Positions 6,496 to 14,435 of a stretch of 15,247 nucleotides of DNA are shown here, one piece after another (the first letter of the stretch is position 1; every line of letters starts with the position of its first letter). The notes beneath the pieces are model-generated. The model ran no database searches. It was given only the letters and a program-made list of their open reading frames with translations, and was not told the origin of the DNA. Location of the stretch: NCBI GenBank assembly GCA_000715605.1, contig KL568526.1, positions 24,858 through 40,104 on the forward strand, read 5' to 3'. The translations under genes were made by a program, and so were the position numbers. The stretch comes from Streptomyces speibonae. Its GTDB lineage: Bacteria > Actinomycetota > Actinomycetes > Streptomycetales > Streptomycetaceae.

Positions 6496-7854
6496 TCACA
6501 CCCGGGCATAGCTGAGCTGCGACTTCTCCTCCGGAGCCGGGCTCGTGTCACCCGGACGGGCCGCGGGGCGGCGAAGGTATACCGCCCAGGTGACCGCGAA
6601 GCAGACCGCGTAGCAGGCGAGGAACGCGACGAACGCCCCGGTGCCCGAGCCGTAGGAGAGGAAGGACTGGCGGAAGGCCAGGTTGATACCGACCCCGCCG
6701 AGCGCCCCCACCGCGCCGATCAGCCCCATGGCCGCCCCGGACAGCCGCCGCCCGTACGCGGCCGCCTCCTCGCCCCGCAGGCCGCGGGCCAGCGCCTTGG
6801 TGTGGAAGATGCCGGGGATCATCTTGTACGTCGACCCGTTGCCGAGGCCGGTCAGCACGAACAGGACGACGAACGCGACGGTGAACAGCGTCAGCGACGC
6901 CCGCATGGAGGCGGCGATCAGCACGGCGGTCGCCGCGCCCATGGCGACGAAGTTCCACAGGGTGATCCGCGCGCCGCCGTAGCGGTCGGCGAGCCTGCCG
7001 CCCACGGGGCGGATCAGCGAACCGAGCAGCGGGCCGATGAAGGTGACGTAGGCGGCCTGCAGCGGCGTACGGCCGAACTGGGTCTGGAGCACCATCCCGA
7101 AGGCGAAGCTGTAGCCGATGAACGAGCCGAAGGTGCCGATGTACAGGAACGACATGATCCAGGTGTGCGCGTCCCGCGTGGCGTCCAGCGCGGCACCGGT
7201 GTCGTTGCGCACCGAGGCGAGGTTGTCCATGTGGCGGGCGGCGAGCACGGCGGCCACGACGATCAGCGGGATGTAGAGGCCGAGCAGCACCCGCGGTCCG
7301 CCGTTCGCGCCGATGATGGCGAGGGCGGCGATCTGGATCACCGGGACGCCGATGTTGCCGCCGCCGGCGTTCAGCCCGAGCGCCCAGCCCTTCTTCCGCA
7401 TCGGGAAGAAGGCGTTGATGTTGGTCATCGAGGAGGCGAAGTTGCCGCCGCCGATCCCCGCCAGCAGTCCGACCAGCATGAACGTGGTGAAGGACGTGCC
7501 CGGCTCCATCACGGCGAAGGCGGCGACGGTGGGCACCAGCAGCAGCCCTGCGCTGATCACCGTCCAGTTCCGGCCGCCGAAGACCGCGACGGCGAAGGTG
7601 TACGGGACGCGGACCACGGCGCCGACGAGCGTGACCAGCGACGTCAGCAGGAACTTGTCGGCCGGTGTGAGCCCGTACTCCGGGCCCATGAAGAGCACCA
7701 GCACCGACCACATCGTCCAGACGGAGAACCCGATGTGCTCGGACAGCACGGAGAAGAGGAGATTGCGGCGGGCGATCGGTTCTCCGGTCCGGTTCCAGAA
7801 GGTCTCGTCCTCCGGGTCCCATTGCTGGATCCAGCGACCGCGGGGGGCTGTCAT
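6496..7854 (-). CDS. narK: Nitrate/nitrite transporter, NarK (NNP family, MFS)
   Basis: The 452-residue protein has about twelve membrane segments, as expected for the major facilitator superfamily. It carries two Gly-rich nitrate-signature regions: GIGGGNFASSMTNINAFFP (about 133-151) leading into LNAGGGNIGVP (161-171) in the first half, and GLGNGSTYKMIP (336-347) in the second. Arg82 (VRVPYTF) and Arg282 (IRPVGGR) sit where the substrate-binding arginines of NarK are expected. It moves nitrate or nitrite across the cytoplasmic membrane as an importer, antiporter or nitrite exporter; the sequence alone does not settle which. The ATG at 7854 has GGAGG 7 bases upstream, so the longer open frame is not used. 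The neighbouring HemD fusion suggests a role in nitrate assimilation or respiration. Confidence 0.95.
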   Translation of the reverse strand: MTAPRGRWIQQWDPEDETFWNRTGEPIARRNLLFSVLSEHIGFSVWTMWSVLVLFMGPEYGLTPADKFLLTSLVTLVGAVVRVPYTFAVAVFGGRNWTVISAGLLLVPTVAAFAVMEPGTSFTTFMLVGLLAGIGGGNFASSMTNINAFFPMRKKGWALGLNAGGGNIGVPVIQIAALAIIGANGGPRVLLGLYIPLIVVAAVLAARHMDNLASVRNDTGAALDATRDAHTWIMSFLYIGTFGSFIGYSFAFGMVLQTQFGRTPLQAAYVTFIGPLLGSLIRPVGGRLADRYGGARITLWNFVAMGAATAVLIAASMRASLTLFTVAFVVLFVLTGLGNGSTYKMIPGIFHTKALARGLRGEEAAAYGRRLSGAAMGLIGAVGALGGVGINLAFRQSFLSYGSGTGAFVAFLACYAVCFAVTWAVYLRRPAARPGDTSPAPEEKSQLSYARV

Positions 7855-8005
7855 GGGGCCTCCACTGTGCTCCGGGGCGCGGGCGGGGTGCCGCGCGGGG
7901 ATGGTCCCGAAGGTAGAGAGGCGGGGTTTCGTCACTGTGCCGCACAGTGACCGGCAGGGAACGTTGCTCTCACCCCGCGCGGGGGCGGGATGAGAGATGC
8001 GGGGT
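7855..8005 (-). promoter_or_regulatory. narK promoter and operator region
   Basis: A perfect palindrome at 7931-7951 has the 10-base arm GTCACTGTGC, one central base, then its complement. It lies 77 bases upstream of the narK start. Just downstream on the minus strand is TACCTT, a -10-like hexamer, so the palindrome would overlap the -35 region. This fits an operator for a dimeric regulator; the adjacent winged-helix fusion is one candidate, though OmpR-type proteins usually read direct repeats. The promoter assignment is weak and the palindrome itself is certain. Confidence 0.5.
7967..7996 (-). terminator. Imperfect hairpin after the Pro/Gln-rich membrane protein gene
   Basis: CTCTCA pairs with TGAGAG and, past one C/A mismatch, CCCGC pairs with GCGGG around a 6-base loop. 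It starts 10 bases beyond the TGA of the gene ending at 8006, the expected place for a Streptomyces terminator without a T-tract. It separates that gene from narK. Confidence 0.55.
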
Positions 8006-8905
8006 TCAGCGCTGCGGGGGCTGCCAGTGGGGGTTCTGCTGGACGTTCTGCTGGGGCTGGGCCTGCGGAGGGGACTGCGGCTGGACCTGCGGCTGCGGCG
8101 GGGCGCCGTACGGGGCGGGCGGGGCGCCGTACGGGGCGGGCGCGGGCGGTGTGCCGTAGGCGGGCGGGGCGTAGGCACCCGGGGCGGGCTGACCGTACGG
8201 CATCGCGGGCCCGCCCTGGTACCCGGGGCCCGGCGGCTGCGGCTGCTGTCCGTAGCCGGGCGCCGGGGCGCCGTACGGGGCGCCGCCGAAGGGGTTGCCG
8301 TGGCCCGGCATCTGCCCGCCCGGGGGCAGGTAGCGCACCCGGCCGGTCTCGTCCGTCACCGGCGCGAACCCCGCCGCCTGGAGCCGGGCCGCGAACTTCG
8401 CGTTGCGCTTGCGGGTGACGACGACACCGATGCCGAAGACCGCCATGAGGGCGAGCCAGATCCCGCCCGAGATCACGAAGTCCGTGGATGTTCCCCCGAG
8501 CCGGTAGGCCAGGATCACACAGCCGATGGAGACGCCGATGGCCCCGTAGCCCATCCGCTTCTCGGCGCTCTTGCCGGTGAGGTCGAAGTTGATGCGCGCC
8601 TTGAGCAGTTCCACCGCGTCCGGCACGAGGGGCGGCAGGGACTCCCCGTCACCCGCGTTCGGATACTGCGCCCAGTTCTGCGCGGCCCGGGCCCGCGCCT
8701 GCGGGCTGGGGTCGGGCACGATCAGCATCTTGAGCTGACTGTTGTTGCGGCCGCCCTGCCACACCTCCGCGTACTCGTAGCCGAACTGCTGGGCGATGAA
8801 GGCGAGTCGGGCGAGTTTCTTCACGGACGCCATCGGATTGGCGACCTCGACCGGCTCCCCGCTCGCCATCAGTTGCAGCATCTTCTGGGTCTGCCGCTTG
8901 CTCAT
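8006..8905 (-). CDS. Membrane protein with two helices and a Pro/Gln/Tyr-rich tail
   Basis: I do not recognise a named family. The 299-residue product has a soluble, partly helical N-terminal part (1-117) with a Lys/Arg-rich start. Two membrane helices follow at about 119-134 and 143-164, then a KRNAKFAARL basic block. The tail (about 197-299) is low complexity, with repeated YGAP/YGQP-like units and a Gln-rich end. Such tails often drive clustering or bind SH3-like or WW-like partners, but no partner is visible. Both ends are predicted to be cytoplasmic. The start at 8905 (MSKRQTQKM) was chosen because GGGGGAG lies about 11 bases upstream; the frame stays open further, with low-quality sequence. 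It follows the acyltransferase gene by 112 bases in the same direction, so readthrough from the polysaccharide operon is possible. Confidence 0.85.
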   Translation of the reverse strand: MSKRQTQKMLQLMASGEPVEVANPMASVKKLARLAFIAQQFGYEYAEVWQGGRNNSQLKMLIVPDPSPQARARAAQNWAQYPNAGDGESLPPLVPDAVELLKARINFDLTGKSAEKRMGYGAIGVSIGCVILAYRLGGTSTDFVISGGIWLALMAVFGIGVVVTRKRNAKFAARLQAAGFAPVTDETGRVRYLPPGGQMPGHGNPFGGAPYGAPAPGYGQQPQPPGPGYQGGPAMPYGQPAPGAYAPPAYGTPPAPAPYGAPPAPYGAPPQPQVQPQSPPQAQPQQNVQQNPHWQPPQR

Positions 8906-9017
8906 CCGTACCCGCTCCCCCGTCTCACCGGTCACCCGGTTCACCTTCGCAACCGGGGCAGTCTCGCACGGACGTACGCCCGCGCGGTACCCGCGGGGCC
9001 CGCCCGCCCCGGCCGGG

Positions 9018-10322
9018 TCAGCCCCGCGCCCGCTTGGGAGCCCGCCGGCGTCCGCCGCCGCCCGCGCGGCCGTCCGCCCGGCCGTCCGGCCAGAGCCGGG
9101 GCCTGCGCCGGGCCGCGAGGTCCTCCACCCAGCCGAAGGCCAGCACACATCCCGAGATCAGGATCCAGGCGAGCACCAGCACCGGCCAGGGGCTCTCCAG
9201 CAGCCAGGGCACGTTGAGCTCCAGCGTCTCGAAGCCCCACAGCCGGTCGTAGAGGGTGGCGGCGACCAGGATGCAGACGTTGTGCCACAGATAGATGGTC
9301 ACCGCGCGGGAGTTGAGCAGGGTGACCATCCGGTCCCAGCGGCGCAGCCGCCGCGGCCACTCGGTCCACGAGGGGCTGAGGTGCAGCAGCAGAAGGACGG
9401 TCGCGAACGACCACACGGCCTGTGCGAAGGGGATGGAGTCGAGGTCGTGGCCGGTCCCGAAGTCCTGCCGGAAGGCGTACCAGAGGCCGAAGGCGGCGAC
9501 GAGCGGCGCCAGGGAGGGCACGACGTACTGCGGGAGGCGCTTGAGCACACCCTGCTGGTGGGCCATGCCGAGGATCCAGCAGGCGCCGAAGGTGGAGAAG
9601 TCGGTGAGCGCCGAGTCGATCCGCTCACCGGGCAGGGACAGCCAGCCGGATGTCAGGACCGCCGACAGCGCGAGCGGCGCGACGATCACCGGCCACGGCA
9701 GGGCGCGCAGCAGCTTCAGCAGGACCGGGGAGAGCAGCACGAACCAGAGGTAGGCACGGATGTACCAGAGCGGGCCCGCGAGTTCCGCGGCCCAGTCCTC
9801 GCCGAGCACGCCCTGGATCCCGGCGACGCCCTCGGCGTAGGGCGGGTCGCTCAGCGGCAGCACCCAGTAGGCCAGGTGCAGGAACCACCAGCCGGGGTGG
9901 CCGTCGTCGTCGGGGCTCCAGCCCTGCGCCAGCATGCCGGTCACACCGATCGCGCCGAGCAGCCACAGCGGGGGCAGCAGGCGACGCATCCGGCCCCGTA
10001 CGACCTGGACGGCGGGCCGCTTCAGGGAGCGGGCCATGAGATTGCCGGCCAGGGCGAACATCACGCCCATGGACGGGAAGACGACGGGCAGCCAGGCCCA
10101 GCCCATCAGGTGGTAGAGGACGACGCGGAACAGGGCGACCGCGCGGAGCAGGTCGAAGTAGCGGTCACGGGCGGGCGGGCGCGGCGCCGGTTCGGACGGA
10201 GCGGGGCGGGACGGGTCGTGCGATCCGTCCCGGCCGTCCGCGAGATCCGTCGCGCTGGTTTTGTCGGTTCCGTCGGTTCCGTCGGTACCGTCCGTGCCGG
10301 TCGGCAGGAGGGGTGCGGTCAC
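9018..10322 (-). CDS. Acyltransferase-3 family membrane protein, probable polysaccharide O-acyltransferase
   Basis: The 434-residue protein belongs to the acyltransferase-3 (OafA/NodX/WecH-like) family. The hallmark start of the domain, RDRYFDLLRAVALFRVVLYH, runs from 52 to the expected catalytic His71, and RGRMRRLLPPLW (109-120) matches the conserved Arg motif before the next helix. About ten membrane helices follow. These enzymes transfer acetyl or other acyl groups to sugars at the membrane. The N-terminal 50 residues are disordered, with a (GTD)4 repeat, and the C-terminus is Arg/Gly-rich. GTG at 10322 was chosen because AGGAAG lies about 10 bases upstream and it clears the matB stop by 55 bases. 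Its place right after matB suggests it decorates the MatB polysaccharide, by analogy with acetylation of bacterial cellulose or PNAG; this is inference. Confidence 0.9.
   Translation of the reverse strand: MTAPLLPTGTDGTDGTDGTDKTSATDLADGRDGSHDPSRPAPSEPAPRPPARDRYFDLLRAVALFRVVLYHLMGWAWLPVVFPSMGVMFALAGNLMARSLKRPAVQVVRGRMRRLLPPLWLLGAIGVTGMLAQGWSPDDDGHPGWWFLHLAYWVLPLSDPPYAEGVAGIQGVLGEDWAAELAGPLWYIRAYLWFVLLSPVLLKLLRALPWPVIVAPLALSAVLTSGWLSLPGERIDSALTDFSTFGACWILGMAHQQGVLKRLPQYVVPSLAPLVAAFGLWYAFRQDFGTGHDLDSIPFAQAVWSFATVLLLLHLSPSWTEWPRRLRRWDRMVTLLNSRAVTIYLWHNVCILVAATLYDRLWGFETLELNVPWLLESPWPVLVLAWILISGCVLAFGWVEDLAARRRPRLWPDGRADGRAGGGGRRRAPKRARG
10258..10290. repeat. Short 9-base tandem repeat coding (GTD)n
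   Basis: About three to four copies of a TTCCGTCGG-like unit encode the Gly-Thr-Asp repeat near the N-terminus of the acyltransferase. The outer copies have diverged by one or two bases. It lies in a disordered part, so changes in copy number would keep the frame. Confidence 0.6.
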
Positions 10323-10377
10323 GTGCGTGGATCTTCCTGGTGTGCCGCCGGGCAGGCGGGAGAGGAGGAGCGGCGGG

Positions 10378-12531
10378 CTACGCCACCGGGCTGCCGCCCA
10401 GGGGCTGCGGTTGCTGGGCGGAGCCACCGGGCGGGGCGGAGACGCCGCCCTTGCGCCGCAGCTTCTGCCAGCGCAGCCGGCCGCCGGTGAGGGCCGTGAT
10501 CCAGGACTGCAGCAGCACGACGTACATCAGCTGCCGGTAGAGGATCTGCTGCAGGGGCAGGGAGAGCAGCGGGGTGAACTTCTCCTTGTCGAGGACGAAG
10601 GAGTAGGCCGCGCAGGCCGCCTGGAGGGCGAGGACGGCGAACCAGGCCAGGACCGTCTTGCCGGTCGGGCCGAAGACCAGGCCGTAGATGAGGAACACGT
10701 CGATCAGCGGGGCCAGCAGCGGGGCGAGGACCATGAACAGCGAGACCAGCGGCAGTCCGATGCGGCCGAAGCGGCCGGAGGGGCCCCGCTCGATCAGGGC
10801 GCGGCGGTGCTTCCAGATCGCCTGCATGGTGCCGTAGGACCAGCGGTAGCGCTGGGACCACAGCTGCTGCACCGACTCGGGTGCCTCGGTCCAGGCGCGG
10901 GCGTTCTCCGCGTAGACGACCTTCCAGCCGTCGCGGTGGATGGCCATGGTGATGTCGGTGTCCTCGGCGAGGGTGTCGTCGCTCATGCCGCCGACCCGCT
11001 CCAGCGCGGAGCGGCGGAAGGCGCCGACGGCGCCGGGGATGGTGGGCATGCACTGCATGACGTCGTACATCCGGCGGTCGAGGTTGAAGCCCATCACGTA
11101 CTCGATGTGCTGCCAGGCGCCGATCAGCTTGTCCTTGTTGCCGACCTTGGCGTTGCCCGCGACGGCGCCCACGCGGGGGTCGCCGAAGGGCTGCACCAGT
11201 TCGCGGACGGTGGTCGGCTCGAAGACCGTGTCGCCGTCCATCATCACGATGATGTCGTAGCGGGCGTTGGCCACACCGCGGTTGAGGGCGGCGGGCTTGC
11301 CCGCGTTGAGCTGGCGGACCACCCGGACGCCGGGCAGCCCCAGGGACTCCACGATCCGCGCGGTGCCGTCGCTGGAGCCGTCGTCGATGACGATGACCTC
11401 GACGGGATGGTCGCTCGCGACGAGCGAACGCACCGTGTTCTCGATGCACTTGGCCTCGTTGTACGCCGGCACCAGCACCGACACCGGTTCGGTGATCGGC
11501 GGTCCCCAGGCGAAGCCCCTGCGGCGCACCTTGCGCGCGTGGATGGCGGACAGCACGAGCATCAGCACGAACCGCGCGATGACCAGGAAGCCGATGACGG
11601 CGAGGCCGACCACGAGGACGCCGGTGATGTTGTCGGAGGCCTGGACGAGGAAGACCCAGGCCTTGCCCTTCCACAGCTCGACGCCGGTCACCGGGGTGTG
11701 CGCGCTGGGCGCGTCGAGGGCCTCGGTCAGGTTGTCGAACTCGTAGCCCTTGCTCTTCAGGTCGGGCAGCATCCGGTCGAGCGCCTGGACGGTCTGGTGG
11801 CGCTCGCCGCCGGAGTCGTGCATCAGGACGATGCCGCCCTTGCCGCGCTCGGGAATGGCGCGGCGGATGATCTCGTCGACGCCCGGCTTGGCCCAGTCCT
11901 CGGTGTCGTGGGTGTTCACGACGGTGATGTAGCCGCGGTCGCCTATGTACTGGGTGACCGGCCAGGTGTTGTTGTCCATGGCCGCGGACTGGGAGGAGTA
12001 CGGCGGCCGGAACAGGGAGGTGCGGATGCCCGCGGCGCCGGTGATGGCGAGCTGGTTCTGCGACAGCTCCCAGTCGATGCGGTTCTTGGACTGCAGGGCG
12101 AGGTCGGGGTGGTTGAAGGTGTGCAGGCCGACCTCGTGGCCCTCGTCGACCATGCGGCGGACCAGGTCGGGGTAGCGGGAGGTCATCGTTCCGGTGACGA
12201 AGAAGACGGCGTGCGCGTCGTGCTTCTTCAGCACGTCCAGGACCTTGGGCGTCCAGACCGGGTCGGGGCCGTCGTCGAAGGTGAGCACGACGTGGCGGTC
12301 GGGCACGCTCAGGGTCTCCGCGCGGCCGCCGCGGGTGTCGATGACCGGGCCGCCCTCCAGTATTTTGTCCGGCACCCGGTCGGACGAGGTCGGGGCCTGG
12401 ACGCGGTGGTCGGCGAGGATCTCGCTGTGCACGTAGCCGCGCAGCATGAGCATCGCCATCAGGGCGACGAGGAAGAGCACAGGCAGCAGCAGCCGCAAGG
12501 GCAGCCGGCGACGGCGGTTTCGGGATGCCAT
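10378..12531 (-). CDS. matB: MatB-like bifunctional polysaccharide deacetylase and family 2 glycosyltransferase
   Basis: The 717-residue protein joins two enzymes. After a membrane helix (about 10-30), a NodB-type deacetylase domain (about 80-270) lies outside the membrane: TFDDGP (84-89; Asp86 base, Asp87 metal), H137-x3-H141 (metal), RPPY (175-178), DTEDW (209-213) and LMHD with catalytic His238. A second membrane helix (about 302-328) leads to a cytoplasmic glycosyltransferase 2 domain: DDGSSDG (383-389), DGD (432-434), AED (522-524) and QRYRW (560-564), the processive-synthase signature. Three further helices at about 592-680 would form the export channel. The pair resembles PgaB plus PgaC fused in one chain. 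In Streptomyces, MatAB make a PNAG-like polymer needed for pellet formation and surface adhesion. The ATG overlaps the matA stop (TGATG), so translation is coupled. The start at 12531 gives a proper N-terminal anchor. Confidence 0.95.
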   Translation of the reverse strand: MASRNRRRRLPLRLLLPVLFLVALMAMLMLRGYVHSEILADHRVQAPTSSDRVPDKILEGGPVIDTRGGRAETLSVPDRHVVLTFDDGPDPVWTPKVLDVLKKHDAHAVFFVTGTMTSRYPDLVRRMVDEGHEVGLHTFNHPDLALQSKNRIDWELSQNQLAITGAAGIRTSLFRPPYSSQSAAMDNNTWPVTQYIGDRGYITVVNTHDTEDWAKPGVDEIIRRAIPERGKGGIVLMHDSGGERHQTVQALDRMLPDLKSKGYEFDNLTEALDAPSAHTPVTGVELWKGKAWVFLVQASDNITGVLVVGLAVIGFLVIARFVLMLVLSAIHARKVRRRGFAWGPPITEPVSVLVPAYNEAKCIENTVRSLVASDHPVEVIVIDDGSSDGTARIVESLGLPGVRVVRQLNAGKPAALNRGVANARYDIIVMMDGDTVFEPTTVRELVQPFGDPRVGAVAGNAKVGNKDKLIGAWQHIEYVMGFNLDRRMYDVMQCMPTIPGAVGAFRRSALERVGGMSDDTLAEDTDITMAIHRDGWKVVYAENARAWTEAPESVQQLWSQRYRWSYGTMQAIWKHRRALIERGPSGRFGRIGLPLVSLFMVLAPLLAPLIDVFLIYGLVFGPTGKTVLAWFAVLALQAACAAYSFVLDKEKFTPLLSLPLQQILYRQLMYVVLLQSWITALTGGRLRWQKLRRKGGVSAPPGGSAQQPQPLGGSPVA

Positions 12532-14435
12532 CAGAGGACGTACTCCGGGGACGTTGCGGCGGTCTCGGCGGCGACCGGCTGGGCGCCGGTGTCGGGGTCG
12601 GTGTTGGCGCCTGCGCCGTTGACTTCGGTGCCGCCGGCTTCGCCGCCCGCGGGGGCGGACGTCTCCGGATCGGGATCGTCGTCGGCGGGCGGGGTGGTGG
12701 CGGGCGGGGTGGTGGGCGTCTCCACGGGGGCCTTCGACGTGGGGTCGTCGGCGGTTCCGCCGCCCGGCTGCTCGGACCTGCCGGGCGTCTTGGAGGGCGC
12801 GGGGTCGGTGGTCCCGGCGGGCGTGTCCGGGCCGGTGGTCGTGCCGGGCGAGGAGACGCCGGCGCCGGGCCCGGGCAGGTTGGAGGCGCCGGGACTGGCG
12901 GAGCCGCCCGGGAGGAGGCTGGTGCCGGAGCTGGGGGTGGCCTCCGTCTGCCCGGGTTCCGGGGTGGTCTCGACCTTGCCGGCGGGCTTCTCCTCCTGCT
13001 CCTGTCCCGGGACGGGCAGCCAGGGGGCGTCGGACGTGCCGGACAGCAGCGTGGCGACGATGACGACGGCGTAGCCGGCGCAGAGCAGACCAATGGTCAT
13101 GCCGATGCGGCGGTACCTGCGGCTGCGGCGGCCGGACTCGTCGACGAACACCGGGCCCTCGGAGCCGTCCTGAGCGGCGTCCGGACGGGCGGGCGCCCGG
13201 CTCAGCACGCCGTCCCCGAACTGCACGGCGTCGAGCTGGACGGTCACCTCGTGCGGGTCGTGCGTGGCCTCGGCGGGCTGCTCCGCCGGGGTCTCCTCCT
13301 CCCGCCACGGATCCCGCGCGGCGGCGTCCGCGGGGGAGGAGGCGGGCCAGGGGCCCTTCCCTCCGGGCTTGGCGAAGGGACTGCGCAACATGGTGGTCCG
13401 CTCCGCGTCCGTCTCAGCGGCGTCGGTGCGGGGCAGCACCGCGGTACGGTCCACGTCATGCGGGACGGAAGCGCCGTCGGCACCGTGCGAGGCGGCCACT
13501 CGGCCGTCGCGCGGCCCCGGGGCCCCCTCACCACGCGGTGCCGCGCCCCGCGACGGGGGCACGCCCTCACCGGGGAGGGCCGCGTCGCCGGGCGCGCGAC
13601 CGGCGCGTGGGGCCGGCGGAGCGTCCGGCCACCCGCCGCGAGCCGCCGTCGGGGCCGCGCCACGCGGCCCCGAGACCCCGTCACCCCGAGGCGCCGCGCC
13701 TCGCGAGCCGTCAACGGGTGCCTTGCCGAACAGGGCGGTGGTGCGGTCCGCGTCGTGTGAGCCCGGGGCCCCGTCACCCTGAGGCGCCGCGCCCCGCGAG
13801 CCGTCAACGGGTGCCTTGCCGAACAGGGCCGTCGTGCGGTCCGCGTCACGCGGAGCCGCGGCGCGGTTCGGGCGGTCGTCGTGCGAGGCGGTGACGCCGT
13901 CGGCACCGCGCGGGGCGTCCATACGCTCTCTGCGAGGCGCGTCCTCGGCCCGGTGCGCGCTACGGGCGGCGCCCGCTCGGTCGTCCCGCGAGGCCGGCGG
14001 AGTGTTCCTGGCCGCCGGGGTCCGGGGCGCGTCCCACAGGCTCGTGACCCGCTCACCGCGGGGCGCCGCGGCGGCCGCCCGGCCCTCGCGGGCGTCCCGT
14101 GAGGGCGACGGGGCGCTCGTCCGTTCTCCGCGCGGAGACCCGGAGCCGTCCGCCTCGCTCGACGCGGTCGTGGGCCGCTGGGGGTGTGGGGCCGAACGGT
14201 CCTGCGGGGTGGCCGGCTCCTGGGTTCGCGGGGAGTCCGCGCGGAGCGTTACCGTGTGGTCCGCGTGCGGCGGGCGGCCGCGCGGGGGGTGGACCCCGAG
14301 GCGGGCCCAGCGCTCCTCGAGCGAATCGGTCTCCGCTGAGCCCTCGTCGCCCTCGGCCTTCGGAAGCTCCTCGGCCGCCGTTGCGTCCTCGAGCCTCTCG
14401 GGTTGGGCGTCTTCTCGCCACTCTTCCACGCGCAC
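12531..14435 (-). CDS. matA: MatA-like single-pass membrane protein with long disordered regions
   Basis: The 634-residue protein has no catalytic domain. Residues 1-443 are disordered and rich in Ala, Arg, Pro, Asp and Gly, and by the positive-inside rule (RRSRRYRR at 436-443) are cytoplasmic. One membrane helix spans about 444-465. The outer part (about 470-634) is Pro/Thr/Ser/Gly-rich, like a wall-spanning or glycosylated stalk. The inner part has a 31-residue tandem duplication (about 197-258) and a repeated motif of the type D-x-D/E-R-T-T-x-L. GTG at 14435 is preceded by GGGGGGAAG. Coupling to matB suggests a scaffold or regulator of the synthase. The name comes from gene order and from matB; its own sequence is too low in complexity to identify firmly. 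Confidence 0.8.
   Translation of the reverse strand: MRVEEWREDAQPERLEDATAAEELPKAEGDEGSAETDSLEERWARLGVHPPRGRPPHADHTVTLRADSPRTQEPATPQDRSAPHPQRPTTASSEADGSGSPRGERTSAPSPSRDAREGRAAAAAPRGERVTSLWDAPRTPAARNTPPASRDDRAGAARSAHRAEDAPRRERMDAPRGADGVTASHDDRPNRAAAPRDADRTTALFGKAPVDGSRGAAPQGDGAPGSHDADRTTALFGKAPVDGSRGAAPRGDGVSGPRGAAPTAARGGWPDAPPAPRAGRAPGDAALPGEGVPPSRGAAPRGEGAPGPRDGRVAASHGADGASVPHDVDRTAVLPRTDAAETDAERTTMLRSPFAKPGGKGPWPASSPADAAARDPWREEETPAEQPAEATHDPHEVTVQLDAVQFGDGVLSRAPARPDAAQDGSEGPVFVDESGRRSRRYRRIGMTIGLLCAGYAVVIVATLLSGTSDAPWLPVPGQEQEEKPAGKVETTPEPGQTEATPSSGTSLLPGGSASPGASNLPGPGAGVSSPGTTTGPDTPAGTTDPAPSKTPGRSEQPGGGTADDPTSKAPVETPTTPPATTPPADDDPDPETSAPAGGEAGGTEVNGAGANTDPDTGAQPVAAETAATSPEYVL
13662..13854. 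repeat. 93-bp tandem duplication inside matA
   Basis: The segment starting at 13681 recurs at 13774, an exact 93-base period, and the match continues with few substitutions to about 13850. It encodes two nearly identical 31-residue units, each with DADRTTALFGKAPVDGSRG. The in-frame period and few differences point to a fairly recent duplication. Confidence 0.85.

Noticed and set aside
6465..6500. GlnR-like box at the narK 3' end (GTAAC and spaced GAAC-like blocks)
   Set aside because: Only one of the half-sites fits well and the position overlaps the narK stop; too weak to claim.
5353..7950. Very long open frame on the plus strand (about 865 codons)
   Set aside because: It is antisense to the HemD fusion and narK, both with clear domains. 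Its product is Gln/His/Arg-rich without any domain, as expected of a shadow frame in high-GC DNA.
12601..13000. Pro/Thr/Ser/Gly-rich DNA that could look like repeats
   Set aside because: It encodes the extracellular stalk of MatA; the low complexity follows from amino-acid composition and no regular DNA period is visible.
10261..13074. Plus-strand open frame of about 937 codons
   Set aside because: It lies antisense to matB and the matA 3' end. The minus-strand protein has full catalytic motifs, while the plus-strand product is low-complexity.
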